Origin: Deltaproteobacteria bacterium
GTDB lineage: Bacteria > Desulfobacterota > Desulfomonilia > UBA1062
DNA: 64,000 bases
Reading direction: 5' to 3'
NCBI GenBank assembly: GCA_029547185.1
Contig: JAKPPU010000125.1
Location: 62,001-126,000 of the forward strand
Shown here: one piece after another, positions 17,748 to 26,337 of the stretch
Numbering within the stretch: the stretch's first letter is position 1
How the letters are laid out: each line of letters begins with the position of its first letter
Position numbers and translations under genes: made by a program
Notes under the pieces: model-generated
The model's input: the letters and a program-made list of their open reading frames with translations, nothing else
Databases searched by the model: none
What the model was told of the DNA's origin: nothing

Positions 17748-18944
17748 ATGGGAGAACACCCTGTTCCCGGAGGCAAGAGCAGCTTCACCCTGTTCACAAA
17801 CGATCCGCTCGTCAGGCTCATGAAACGTTTTCATCCGGCAATGCAGGGAATGCCCTTCTTCCTCATGAATGTCCTGACCGTCTGGCTCATCACCTGGATC
17901 CCCTTGCTCCTGCTTACCCTCATACAGGGAAGAGCAGCGGCCGGGGACATCGATATCCCCTTCCTCTCAGACTTCTTCACCCACACAAGGTTCCTGTTTG
18001 TCGCCCCTCTGCTCCTGCTTCTCCCCTTTTTCCTGGAGCCGAGGGTCGAGGAGGCGCTCACACAGCTCATCGATCGGAGAATGGTCGACGAAGCCACCAT
18101 GCCCCTATACTTAAGCGCCATTGCTAAAACAAGAACTTTCGTCGGCTCGGTCCCGGCCATGGCCTTCATGCTAGGGATCGTTGTTCTCGCACAGCTGCTG
18201 GATATCAGGAGGGGGCTCTTGCAGGATGTCACGCTCTGGCAGTTCACTGGCGCGGGAAGGTCATTGTCGGACCTCACTCCTGCGGGATGGTGGCTCTACC
18301 GGGTGAGCATCCCCGTGTTCCAGTTTCTCCTCCTGAGGTCGTTCTGGCATTACCTCGCCTGGGCCGGGTTCCTCTTCAGGGTATCACTGCTCAGGCTCCG
18401 CCTCGTCCCTGCCCACCCCGACCAGGCAGGAGGCATCAGGTTTCTGGGCATGAGCCAGATACTCTTCACGCCCTGGACCTTCGGTCTTTCCTCTGCCTTT
18501 GCATCCGAGATAGGCATGAGGATCATGTATGCAGGTACGCCCCTGGGTTCTTTCCAGAACATAGTCGTGCTTTTCCTTGCACTGTTTCTGACAGTCCTGC
18601 TGCTGCCGCTCCTGGTGTTCTGCCCCATGCTCGCCAAGGCAAAGAAGATCGGGCTCTTGCAATACGGCCTCCTTGCAGGCGATCTGCTGAGATCGTTCGA
18701 TGCACGCTGGATGACCGGGAAAAAAGCCGCAGGAGAAGAAATCCTCACCGCCACGGACCCTTCGGCCACCACCGATTACCTGAGCACCTACATGGTCCTC
18801 AGAAGGATGAGGCTCTTTCCCTTCGACCTGATGATCGTGGCCGTTCTCCTGGCCTCGATGATCGTGCCGATGCTGCCCCTGCTCCTGACGGTCGTTTCCC
18901 TGACCGAAGGAATTATCAAGATCGTAAAAATCCTGGGATCGTAG
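17748..18944 (+). CDS. Multi-spanning membrane protein of unknown function
   Basis: 398 residues; the ATG is chosen for the AAAGGAGG just upstream. About six hydrophobic segments: near 40-60, 88-105, 150-170, 220-240, 285-320 (VLFLALFLTVLLLPLLVF) and 370-395. A short Arg-rich stretch (FLEPRVEEALTQLIDRRMVDE) lies between the first pairs. No catalytic motif or recognised domain. It is coupled to the BASS-type transporter (13-base gap), so a role in the same transport or membrane process is plausible, but I do not recognise the family. Confidence 0.8.
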   Translation: MGEHPVPGGKSSFTLFTNDPLVRLMKRFHPAMQGMPFFLMNVLTVWLITWIPLLLLTLIQGRAAAGDIDIPFLSDFFTHTRFLFVAPLLLLLPFFLEPRVEEALTQLIDRRMVDEATMPLYLSAIAKTRTFVGSVPAMAFMLGIVVLAQLLDIRRGLLQDVTLWQFTGAGRSLSDLTPAGWWLYRVSIPVFQFLLLRSFWHYLAWAGFLFRVSLLRLRLVPAHPDQAGGIRFLGMSQILFTPWTFGLSSAFASEIGMRIMYAGTPLGSFQNIVVLFLALFLTVLLLPLLVFCPMLAKAKKIGLLQYGLLAGDLLRSFDARWMTGKKAAGEEILTATDPSATTDYLSTYMVLRRMRLFPFDLMIVAVLLASMIVPMLPLLLTVVSLTEGIIKIVKILGS

Positions 18945-19031
18945 AGAACCGGCCGGTTGCGGAGGGACCCCATCACAACGCCCGTTTCACTGTCACCCTT
19001 TTAGAAACCGAAAGGTGACGGTGAAGCGCAA

Positions 19032-19077
19032 CCCCCAGTCCGGACCGCCCTCAGGAGCCGACAGGTCCGGCCGGGGG
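19032..19077. terminator. GC-rich hairpin between convergent genes
   Basis: CCCCC and CCGGACC pair with GGTCCGG and GGGGG across a 17-base loop, with a small internal asymmetry, between the stops of the membrane protein gene and the second sulfatase. No T-run; a terminator role is a guess from position. Confidence 0.3.
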
Positions 19078-19114
19078 ATGAAAGGTGCGCAGGACCCCCA
19101 TGCCCGGGGGCGCA

Positions 19115-20659
19115 TCAGTGGCCCGCCCCGCTTGTGGACTCGCCCATCTTTGCGAGGGCATCGTCGATGGTGAACGAGGCCGCCGTCTGCCGTGGCGGGA
19201 ATTCCTTGAATGTCCCGGCAAATTTCCCTGCGATTACCTGCGCCGCGAAGATGATGTAGTCGTGGTGGAGGAACCAGTCGTAGTACGTGTTCGACGTGAT
19301 GTCTGCCCGCTCGTACGGGTCGGTCCTCAGGTTGAAGAGCTTCGGAAGCCTCAGCGGCGTAAACGGCTCTGCCCAGACGCGCAAGGTCCCCGGCGCCCGC
19401 TGCTCCATGAACACGATCTTCCAGTTGTCGTACCTCAGCGCCAGCACGTCGCCGTCATCGCTGAAATAGAAGAAGAGGGTGCGGGGGCTCTTTTCCTCCT
19501 TGCCGGTGAGATACGGAAGGAGGTTGAAGCCGTCGATGTGGTTTTTGAAGGTCTTGCCGTTGGCCGTGTGGCCCTTCTTGAGCTTCTCCATCACATCAGG
19601 CTCGCCGGCCATGGCGAGGAAGGTGGGCAGCCAGTCGTGGTGCTGGACGATCTCGTTGGAGACCGAGCCCGCCGGGATCCTGCCGGGCCAGCGGACGAGC
19701 ATGGGGACCCGGAAAGCCCCTTCCCAGTTGGTGTTCTTCTCGCTGCGGAAGGGCGTCATGGCGCCGTCCGGCCAAGTGTTCATATGGGGGCCGTTGTCAG
19801 TACTGTACATGACGAAGGTGTCCTTCGCGATACCCAGCTCATCCAGAAAATCCAGCACCCCGCCGACGAGCTTGTCATGGTCGATCATGGTGTCGTGATA
19901 TGGTGACTGCCACCGCCCGGCCTGTCCGAGGCTCTCCGGCTTCGGATGCGTGAACAGGTGCATGTGCGTGGTGTTAAGCCAGACAAAGAAGGGCTTGCCG
20001 GCAGCGCACTGCCGCTTGATGAAGTCCTTTGCAGCAGCCGCGAACTCGTCATCAATGGTCTCCATGCGTTTCTTCGTGAGCGGGCCGGTGTCCTCGATCT
20101 TTTGCTTGCCCACCCGTCCCCACCGCGGCTCCTCGGTCGGGTCGTCCTTGTCGGCGGCCCAGGAGTGGATGACACCGCGCGGGCCGAAGTTTTTTCGGAA
20201 GTTCGGGAAGTCCTTCTCGGGCGGGTAGTCGTACATCTCGGGCTCTTCCTCGGCATTGAGATGGTAGAGGTTGCCGAAGAACTCGTCGAAGCCGTGCACC
20301 GTGGGCAGGAACTTGTTCAGGTCTCCGAGGTGGTTTTTGCCGAACTGGCCGGTCGCATAGCCGTGGTTCTTGAGGAGCTCGGCAATGGTCACGGTCTCGG
20401 GCTGCAGCCCGATGGGCGCGGCAGGGATTCCGACCTTCGAGAGGCCGGTGCGGTAGACGCTCTGCCCGGTGATGAAGGCTGCCCTGCCCGCAGTGCAGGA
20501 CTGCTCACCGTACGAGTCGGTGAACATCATACCTTCCCTGGCGATGCGGTCGATGTTGGGGGTCCGGTAGCCCATGAGCCCGAACGTGTAGCAGCTCAGG
20601 TTCGCGATACCGATATCGTCGCCCCAGATAACGAGAATATTGGGCTTTTTTTCAGCCAT
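19115..20659 (-). CDS. Arylsulfatase-type sulfatase, Cys-type, second copy
   Basis: 514 residues, normal length for a single-domain sulfatase. Active-site CTAGR at 55-59 (Cys to formylglycine, Ala in place of the more common Pro), metal ligands Asp14-Asp15 (VIWGDDIGIANL), FGKNHLGD, and YSTDNGPH match the fold. AAGGAGA precedes the ATG. No signal peptide. It is clearly different from the first sulfatase and lacks its C-terminal domain. Last gene of an operon with a periplasmic HAD phosphatase (46-base gap) and an outer-membrane barrel protein. It would depend on the maturase encoded at 12748-14058. Confidence 0.92.
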   Translation of the reverse strand: MAEKKPNILVIWGDDIGIANLSCYTFGLMGYRTPNIDRIAREGMMFTDSYGEQSCTAGRAAFITGQSVYRTGLSKVGIPAAPIGLQPETVTIAELLKNHGYATGQFGKNHLGDLNKFLPTVHGFDEFFGNLYHLNAEEEPEMYDYPPEKDFPNFRKNFGPRGVIHSWAADKDDPTEEPRWGRVGKQKIEDTGPLTKKRMETIDDEFAAAAKDFIKRQCAAGKPFFVWLNTTHMHLFTHPKPESLGQAGRWQSPYHDTMIDHDKLVGGVLDFLDELGIAKDTFVMYSTDNGPHMNTWPDGAMTPFRSEKNTNWEGAFRVPMLVRWPGRIPAGSVSNEIVQHHDWLPTFLAMAGEPDVMEKLKKGHTANGKTFKNHIDGFNLLPYLTGKEEKSPRTLFFYFSDDGDVLALRYDNWKIVFMEQRAPGTLRVWAEPFTPLRLPKLFNLRTDPYERADITSNTYYDWFLHHDYIIFAAQVIAGKFAGTFKEFPPRQTAASFTIDDALAKMGESTSGAGH

Positions 20660-20705
20660 GATCTTTTTCTCCTTTTTTATCCGGGAGCGATGATGCCTGA
20701 TCGAA

Positions 20706-21722
20706 TTACGGTTGTTTTTCCTGCTCCCGTGAATAACCGGGGAAAACGGTCTTCCAGTCCTTCTTCATGCTGACGACCGTCCAACCCCGTTTGGGCGCCT
20801 CGTCGAGGGCGCGGTCGAGCCTGCCCACGGGCGACGAGCGGTCGTAGGCGTACTCGCGCACAGCGTCGTCGTGGTGGACGAGGAGCCCGAATTGCGGCCC
20901 TGCACCGGACGTGACCCATTGCAGCATCTGGAAGTCACCGTCGGAGTTGCCGAATGCGGCAATGGGCCGGCGGCCGATGAACTTGTTGATGCCCACCGGT
21001 TTGCCGTCATGGTCGTTGATGAAGTCGATTTCCGGCTCCCGGACAAGCACCGGCTTTCCGTCCCGGACCTCGAACCTCGTCAGGTTGCTGCTGCCGATGA
21101 CCTGCTCGGGCGGTATGCCGTAGCGATTCCCGCTGAACGTGCGGACGAACTCGATGCCCCCGCCCGACACGATGTAGGTTTTGAATCCGTTGGCCCGGAG
21201 AAAGGCCAGCAGCTCGAGCATGGGCTGATACACGAGGTCGGTGTATGGCTTGCCGAACTTCGGATGCCGGGCCGTGACCAGCCAGTCTTTCACGATGAGG
21301 CCGAACTCTTCCGTAGTCATGCCTGCGTGGGTAGCCATCACGAGCTCGGCGATGCCCTTTGGGCCGGAGGCTGCCAGGGCCTTTGTGTCATTTTCGAGCA
21401 CGGCCTTGAATGGCTGCGTGTCCTTCCATTCGGGATGCCGGGGTGCCAGAGCGCGGACGCGGTCGAAAACGAAGAGGCCCTGGACATACATGGGCTGCTC
21501 GACCCAGAGCGTGCCGTCGTTGTCAAAGACGGCGATACGCTCCATGGCCGGTACGAACTCCGGCCTACCCTGTTTCGTGACCCTTGAGACGAATTCAGTG
21601 ATCGATCTTTTTGCAGCGCCGTCATTCCAGGACGGCAGGGGATCGGCCTGTGCAGAAACCTGCTGCCCGAGGACAGGAAGGAATCCCAGCGTTGTCAGGA
21701 AAGTGAGAACGATTCTCTTCAT
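20706..21722 (-). CDS. Exported HAD-family phosphatase
   Basis: 338 residues with a signal peptide (KR, then a hydrophobic core ending about VSAQA, residue 24-26), so it should act in the periplasm. HAD motif I is DNDGT at 67-71 (Asp nucleophile and acid/base Asp), motif II the YIVSGGG Ser, and motif III/IV the GNSDGD acidic pair. These mark a phosphoserine-phosphatase-like member. It sits between the barrel gene and the second sulfatase in one operon. Hydrolysis of a phosphomonoester linked to the same nutrient is possible; no substrate can be assigned. Confidence 0.85.
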   Translation of the reverse strand: MKRIVLTFLTTLGFLPVLGQQVSAQADPLPSWNDGAAKRSITEFVSRVTKQGRPEFVPAMERIAVFDNDGTLWVEQPMYVQGLFVFDRVRALAPRHPEWKDTQPFKAVLENDTKALAASGPKGIAELVMATHAGMTTEEFGLIVKDWLVTARHPKFGKPYTDLVYQPMLELLAFLRANGFKTYIVSGGGIEFVRTFSGNRYGIPPEQVIGSSNLTRFEVRDGKPVLVREPEIDFINDHDGKPVGINKFIGRRPIAAFGNSDGDFQMLQWVTSGAGPQFGLLVHHDDAVREYAYDRSSPVGRLDRALDEAPKRGWTVVSMKKDWKTVFPGYSREQEKQP

Positions 21723-21758
21723 ACAATGTTCCCGATATCATATTAATTTGTACGCTCT

Positions 21759-22493
21759 TTAGAACCTGAAACCCAGACCTGCCAGCCATCCCTGTGTCAT
21801 GGTATCGATGAGTAAATCATCCTTGTCGTAATCGACGTCCAGCCATCGGTAGCCTGCCCTGAGTGTGATTGTGTCATTCAATGACAGCCTGATCACGGGT
21901 ATGACTTCCCATGCGAGATCGGAACCCACCCCGAACCCCCCGATATCGGCCAGCACGCCTGCTCCGAACCTCTCCGAAAAGGAAAGGGAGAGGTTCGTAC
22001 CCACAATCGGATCCACCCATTCCTCGGTCTGCGAGGCAGATCCCAGCGGTGAGATCTCGATGTCGACCTTGTATCTGTTGTAGCGGCCGCCGATAAACGC
22101 ATCGATTGAATGGGAATCCGTTTTTTCGGCGATACGATATCCTATGGAAAGGCTGGCCAGGACCGTATCGATTTCGGAGGATACGCTCAGCAGCGGGAAC
22201 TGCCGGTCTTCCTTGAGCTTGAGGTACGAAATATCTCCCAGGGCGAGCCATTCCCCCTTGCGGATTGTTATGAAGGTCGCCGCGCCTGAGTCGAAGTCGT
22301 CCCAGACATCCGAGAAACTCATATCGAAATGAGCCGATGGGAGGTTGTTGACGGCTACATTTCCATCAATAGCCATTGCCCAGAAGTATGGGCTGATCTC
22401 GAAGCTCAGCCCATCGTCCCCGGCACGGGCTCGGCCGGAAGGGATGATTGCCGTTGCCGAGACCAGTAATACAACCATTACTGTTTTCGTCAT
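21759..22493 (-). CDS. Outer-membrane beta-barrel protein
   Basis: 244 residues. A signal peptide (TKTVMVVLLVSATAIIPSGRARA) is followed by alternating strands such as LSFEISPYFWAMAIDG and ITLRAGYRWLDVDYDKDD, and the protein ends in GLGFRF with a terminal Phe, the classic outer-membrane insertion signal. The size suggests an 8-12-stranded barrel. First gene of the HAD phosphatase/sulfatase operon (36-base gap), so it may serve as a pore or surface protein for the substrate. The exact family was not recognised. Confidence 0.8.
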   Translation of the reverse strand: MTKTVMVVLLVSATAIIPSGRARAGDDGLSFEISPYFWAMAIDGNVAVNNLPSAHFDMSFSDVWDDFDSGAATFITIRKGEWLALGDISYLKLKEDRQFPLLSVSSEIDTVLASLSIGYRIAEKTDSHSIDAFIGGRYNRYKVDIEISPLGSASQTEEWVDPIVGTNLSLSFSERFGAGVLADIGGFGVGSDLAWEVIPVIRLSLNDTITLRAGYRWLDVDYDKDDLLIDTMTQGWLAGLGFRF

Positions 22494-22567
22494 TTATATC
22501 CTCCTTGCCATCCCATGCCTGCCGAGTGGGAAAATGGGTATGATAAGCATCTGAGAAGGATGTGCCG

Positions 22568-22581
22568 GATCTGATCAGATC
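22568..22581. promoter_or_regulatory. 14-bp perfect palindrome upstream of barrel-HAD-sulfatase operon
   Basis: GATCTGATCAGATC, perfectly self-complementary, lies 75 bases upstream of the first gene of the minus-strand operon and beyond the stop of the 71-residue gene. Position suits a dimeric repressor or activator site; no matching second copy was noticed near the other sulfatase. Confidence 0.3.
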
Positions 22582-22687
22582 ATGCTGAGGGGACAGATGC
22601 TGCACGTTCCGATTTTTTACACAGTTCTCTATGATCTGTGCACGATCGTGGAAAAAGCTTGGGCCTGTCTGGGAATCGTCTTTTCCG

Positions 22688-22903
22688 TTAATCCGGCTTC
22701 TTCCGCTTGCCACTCCAATGGCGAAAGGCCTCGATCTGGTCGTCCAGATGTGAAGCGACATCCGCACCCTCTGTCTCAGCAAGGATCTTGTACATCTCGA
22801 TGGCAGCCAGGGCCAGCTTGTCCTGAGCCCTGAGAATGAAGACCGGCTCGTCGTTTCCTATGTGAGGGATCGAGATATTTCCATATTTCCCGGTAACTGC
22901 CAT
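22688..22903 (-). CDS. Small conserved-looking protein of unknown function (71 aa)
   Basis: 71 residues with a strong GTAGGAGG ribosome site before the ATG, which is the main reason to call it a gene. It is soluble, with an acidic helical middle (DKLALAAIEMYKIL ... DVASHLDDQIEAF) and a basic tail (GKRKKPD). No recognised domain. 77 bases downstream of the CapA-like gene on the same strand and possibly co-transcribed. Confidence 0.7.
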   Translation of the reverse strand: MAVTGKYGNISIPHIGNDEPVFILRAQDKLALAAIEMYKILAETEGADVASHLDDQIEAFRHWSGKRKKPD

Positions 22904-22980
22904 GATCTACCTCCTACGGGATTATATGAAAGAGAAATAAGCATGTCGGCTTACTATTCAATACAATGCCTCCGGATACA

Positions 22981-24138
22981 CTATTCTCCGGGCTCCGGCT
23001 TCTGCTGCAGGGTCATGATATTATTTTCCCCGATGGATACGGAGGTGCCGAGGAGCTTACCCTCTCTATTCAAAACATCGTATATCCATAATACATCGGC
23101 AGGCTGAGCAAGGCGTATCCTGAACCTGTAAACCTGGGTCGGGACCATGTGAAGCCGTACGAGCCGTCCGCTCCACGGGTCGACATCGGGAAAGTACATG
23201 AGCCCGATGTCGCCTCGGTACTGTTCATGGCCGGATATGCCTTCATAGTCGTTTATGAAATCGCCGCATCCATACAGGATGAGCTTCTCGTGATACACCT
23301 CAATGCCCAGCACATGGTGAGACGAGTGGCCATGGATGACATCCACCCCTGCCTCGTCAATGAGCGTGCAGGCAAACTCCCTGTGTTCGCCCGGAATGGC
23401 ATACCCCCAGTTTCCTCCCCAGTGAATCGATGCCACGACAATATCTCCTGCCTGCTTTACCGACCGCACCTGATCGCCGACTGCACGAACCGTCTCTTCA
23501 GACAGATCCGGCAGGAGGTTTATTCCGGGCTTGTTCGGTGCGGCCTTCCAGGCGCAGGGGATGCCGCTCGTTACCGTACCGAATGAGAAAACAATGACAC
23601 GGCCTTTCCCGGAAATGTCATGTATCGCCGGTGCTGCAGCCTCTGCCATGTCGCGCCCTGCACCTGCACTCTTTATCCGGACCTTTTTCAGCGTCTCGAC
23701 TGTTTCGAGAAGCCCGTCATATCCCCAGTCGAGCACATGATTGTTCGCCAGCGAGCAGCAGTCTATCCCGGCTGCCGTGAGACAGGGTATGTTTCCGGGA
23801 TTCATCCGGTAATTTATCCCTTTGCCCTTCCAATATTCGTCGCTCCTCGTAATTGCCGTTTCCAGGTTGATGATCTTTACATCAGGGGTCATCTGTTCAA
23901 ATATCTTCAGCGCATCTCCCCAGATGTACGAGAAATCAACCGGCCAGGGGATATCACCGTGAACCGTCTCGGCAAGCTCCACATACCCGAAGGCACTGAG
24001 CATGTATGATTCGTGAATGGTGGAGTCGCCGGGGCAGGGAAGTATCTGGTCGATGCCTCTTCCCGTCATGACATCCCCGCACAGGAAGAGGGTGACGAAG
24101 CGATTTCTTTCCCGAGGGAACTTTGAAAACAATTTCAT
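22981..24138 (-). CDS. CapA-family metallophosphatase-fold protein
   Basis: 385 residues. The PGA_cap/CapA fold is shown by FLCGDVMTGRGID near the N-terminus (Asp metal ligand), INLETAIT, SLANNHVLDWGYDGLLET and VDVIHGHSSHHVLG (His ligands), in the usual order. CapA proteins take part in poly-gamma-glutamate or other capsule polymer assembly, but most relatives are uncharacterised phosphoesterases. No signal peptide is evident, unlike many CapA proteins, so it may be cytoplasmic or the start may lie elsewhere. No other capsule gene (CapB/C) is nearby. Confidence 0.88.
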   Translation of the reverse strand: MKLFSKFPRERNRFVTLFLCGDVMTGRGIDQILPCPGDSTIHESYMLSAFGYVELAETVHGDIPWPVDFSYIWGDALKIFEQMTPDVKIINLETAITRSDEYWKGKGINYRMNPGNIPCLTAAGIDCCSLANNHVLDWGYDGLLETVETLKKVRIKSAGAGRDMAEAAAPAIHDISGKGRVIVFSFGTVTSGIPCAWKAAPNKPGINLLPDLSEETVRAVGDQVRSVKQAGDIVVASIHWGGNWGYAIPGEHREFACTLIDEAGVDVIHGHSSHHVLGIEVYHEKLILYGCGDFINDYEGISGHEQYRGDIGLMYFPDVDPWSGRLVRLHMVPTQVYRFRIRLAQPADVLWIYDVLNREGKLLGTSVSIGENNIMTLQQKPEPGE

Positions 24139-24450
24139 GCTATCCTACTGGATTACGATCGGGCAGGGACTGCGGTCTCTCTCCATTCACGACCCGTCCA
24201 CCTGCCATATTGACATCGCCATCGTGCTTTCCCGGTTCAAGATTCACCTGCCCGGGCCGGACAAGGAGATATCAGAGAAGGCATAGCTTCTTCGACAGGA
24301 TACCCCTTCCGGCATGACTGAATTGACGTTGATCGGTATCCTTTGACGAGACAGTCAGGTCGGACATACTCCCCTGGCAGAAGACCTCTCTCCTGCAGAA
24401 AGCGGGATTTAAGATACATTCGTTCTTCCCGGACCCGAGCCCGGGACGCA
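24139..24450. other. Intergenic stretch without visible genes
   Basis: 312 bases between the CapA-like gene and the upstream methyltransferase gene on the same strand. I see no terminator with a T-run, no tRNA-like fold and no ORF with a ribosome site. It presumably contains the CapA promoter. Confidence 0.4.
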
Positions 24451-25095
24451 TCAGAACGTCATGTGCCTCTTGCCGTTTCCGTTCCTGGGGGTGGAGATGA
24501 TGAGGCGGTACTCTCCCTTGAACCACTCTTTCTTGAGCATCCTGTCTTCAGTGACCGAGATCTCCGACCTGTCGAGGAGATCGTAGAAGTCCCTGTCATA
24601 GGTCACCCTGCCGAAATCGATGGTGGTGACGTACTTGAGCTTCGGCTTGATGACCTCGAGCAGGTGCGATTTGTCCTTGAACATGGTCTGGAAGAACACG
24701 ACCTTTCCGTGCGGCTTGAGCCAGGGCTTTATGCGGTCGAGCACGAGCTGCTGGTTCTCGAAGAGCATGAAGCTCATGCTGAAGAGGATGTAGTCGAAGT
24801 ACGCATCTTCCGGAGGCGCATAGGACTCGACGGGCGAGTAGTGCACCTCGATCTGGTCGCTGAGCTCCCATTGCCTGATGAGGCTCTTGCAGTGCTTGAG
24901 ATAATCCCTGTTGATGTCTATGCCAGTGATCTGAAGACCTTTTGATTTTATGATGTCGTGGTACTGACGGATCATGATCCCGTTTCCGATACCCACATCG
25001 AGGATCTTCGACTCGGGAGGGAAGTAATCGAGGCAGTTCTTGTAGCAGATGTCGGTCACATCGTCGATTATGAGCTTATAGAGATAGTTCCTCAT
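24451..25095 (-). CDS. SAM-dependent class I methyltransferase
   Basis: About 214 residues from the ATG beginning MRNYLYKL, which has AGGACGG upstream; an in-frame GTG six codons earlier is the alternative. Motif I ILDVGIGNGIMIRQY (glycine-rich SAM loop), an acidic residue ending strand 2 (ITGIDINRDYL), and a later DYILFSMSFMLF motif give the standard order. The substrate is unknown. It stands alone between the CapA-like and SGNH-type genes on the same strand, each separated by over 200 bases. Confidence 0.85.
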   Translation of the reverse strand: MRNYLYKLIIDDVTDICYKNCLDYFPPESKILDVGIGNGIMIRQYHDIIKSKGLQITGIDINRDYLKHCKSLIRQWELSDQIEVHYSPVESYAPPEDAYFDYILFSMSFMLFENQQLVLDRIKPWLKPHGKVVFFQTMFKDKSHLLEVIKPKLKYVTTIDFGRVTYDRDFYDLLDRSEISVTEDRMLKKEWFKGEYRLIISTPRNGNGKRHMTF

Positions 25096-25317
25096 CTCAT
25101 CCGTCCTATGCACTTATAATAACCGAATGCATTCATATAAGAAGCACACCCGGTTTTCAAGCCCAAATTCCAGAAGAATGAAAATACTTATAATGTAAAA
25201 ACCGCTACTTGAAGGCTATGACTGCCTCTTCAGGTGATACGGCCCCGATGAAGGAAAGCAGGCCGGTGAAAGCGGGAGACATCCTTCTTCAAGCATGCCG
25301 GCAGCAGGGAGCAAGCA

Positions 25318-25911
25318 TCATAGCGAGCGCCTTCCCGCAATGACCCGGTCGAGGCGGCGGCTGACAGCCTCGGCAAAGACCCTGTGCCCGTGCTCGTTCG
25401 GATACCGGGTATCGCTCAGGACGAGATCGGAATTCTTAAGCCCCGTATCGAGGAGGTAGCCGGCCCAGAAGGTATGGACCGGGATGAGCTCGCAGGCGAG
25501 GTCGACCGCCACCTCTCTCGATGCGCGGTAAAAGATCTGCAGGGCATCCATGTCATAGGGGTCGTCGAAGGTGTGCGAAGTGAGCAGGCAGACGACGGGC
25601 GAGAAGAGCTCACGGGCGAGCTTCACCATGTGCACGAGGTTTTCCTTGTACTCCGAGCGGTACACGGGAAAGAACGCATCGTCCTCCCCGAAGTGGATGA
25701 GGAGAATATCCGGACGGTACGGCGTGATGTCCTCGTGGAAGGTCCGGATGCCGTCAAAGGAGTTGTCGCCCCTGCGCGAGCGGTTCACGACCTCGATGCC
25801 CCGTTCGCCGTAGCGCCCTTCGAGGATGTCGGCATATCCGCGGGTGACGCCGTATCCCGATGCGATGCTTCCCCCGCGGATGACGATGCGTCTGCCCGTC
25901 CCTTCATCCAT
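25318..25911 (-). CDS. SGNH/GDSL-type esterase
   Basis: 197 residues. Block I is GGSIASGYG, with Ser15 the likely nucleophile; block II contains the Gly of RRGDNSFDGI; block III is HFGEDDA, where the usual GxND Asn position reads Glu-Asp; block V is DTRYPNEHGH, holding the Asp-His pair. The oxyanion residues are thus slightly unusual. No signal peptide, so probably cytoplasmic. Two ATG-like positions overlap at the start; the one giving MDEGTG is taken. The gene ends some 200 bases from the methyltransferase start on the same strand. The substrate is unknown. Confidence 0.85.
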   Translation of the reverse strand: MDEGTGRRIVIRGGSIASGYGVTRGYADILEGRYGERGIEVVNRSRRGDNSFDGIRTFHEDITPYRPDILLIHFGEDDAFFPVYRSEYKENLVHMVKLARELFSPVVCLLTSHTFDDPYDMDALQIFYRASREVAVDLACELIPVHTFWAGYLLDTGLKNSDLVLSDTRYPNEHGHRVFAEAVSRRLDRVIAGRRSL

Positions 25912-25959
25912 GGGGAGCCATCCTCGAAGGATCTCGTGCAGGGAAGCAACGTTCGGGGA

Positions 25960-26136
25960 TCATTTCTTCAGGAGGGCCTTGATCTTTCCCGCAGTCTCCC
26001 GAGAGTATAATCTGCACTTTCCCCTCGTCCCGTCAGGAGCGATCCCTGACTTTTCGATGGCCTTCTTCACGTCCTTTTCCGGAACCCCCCATTCCTGAGC
26101 GAGCCTGGCCGCGGTGAGCATTACCTTCTCGGACAT
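25960..26136 (-). CDS. Small HTH-like protein of unknown function (58 aa)
   Basis: 58 residues from the ATG reading MSEKVML, preceded by AAAAGGGG; a longer in-frame extension exists but lacks a ribosome site. The sequence LTAARLAQEWGVPEKDVKKAIEKSGI resembles a helix-turn-helix of the excisionase/MerR N-terminal type, and the rest is rich in Lys. It lies 48 bases upstream of the SGNH gene and may be co-transcribed with it. DNA binding is inferred from the pattern only. Confidence 0.65.
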   Translation of the reverse strand: MSEKVMLTAARLAQEWGVPEKDVKKAIEKSGIAPDGTRGKCRLYSRETAGKIKALLKK

Positions 26137-26337
26137 CGCCGTACCCCTTTTTCGATCGCATGGAAATTTTTTAAGGTGACAAGCGTGAATGTATCCCTTT
26201 TCCCTCGATGAGGCAAGCCTTTGGCCCATGCAGGTCGGATTTATCGGCTTCAATTCTTGTCATTATACTCGAGCTGTTCAGAGCATCACTGCTCTCTCCT
26301 GCGAGAGTGCCTGCAGGGAAGAGCAGGGGACCTGGCT

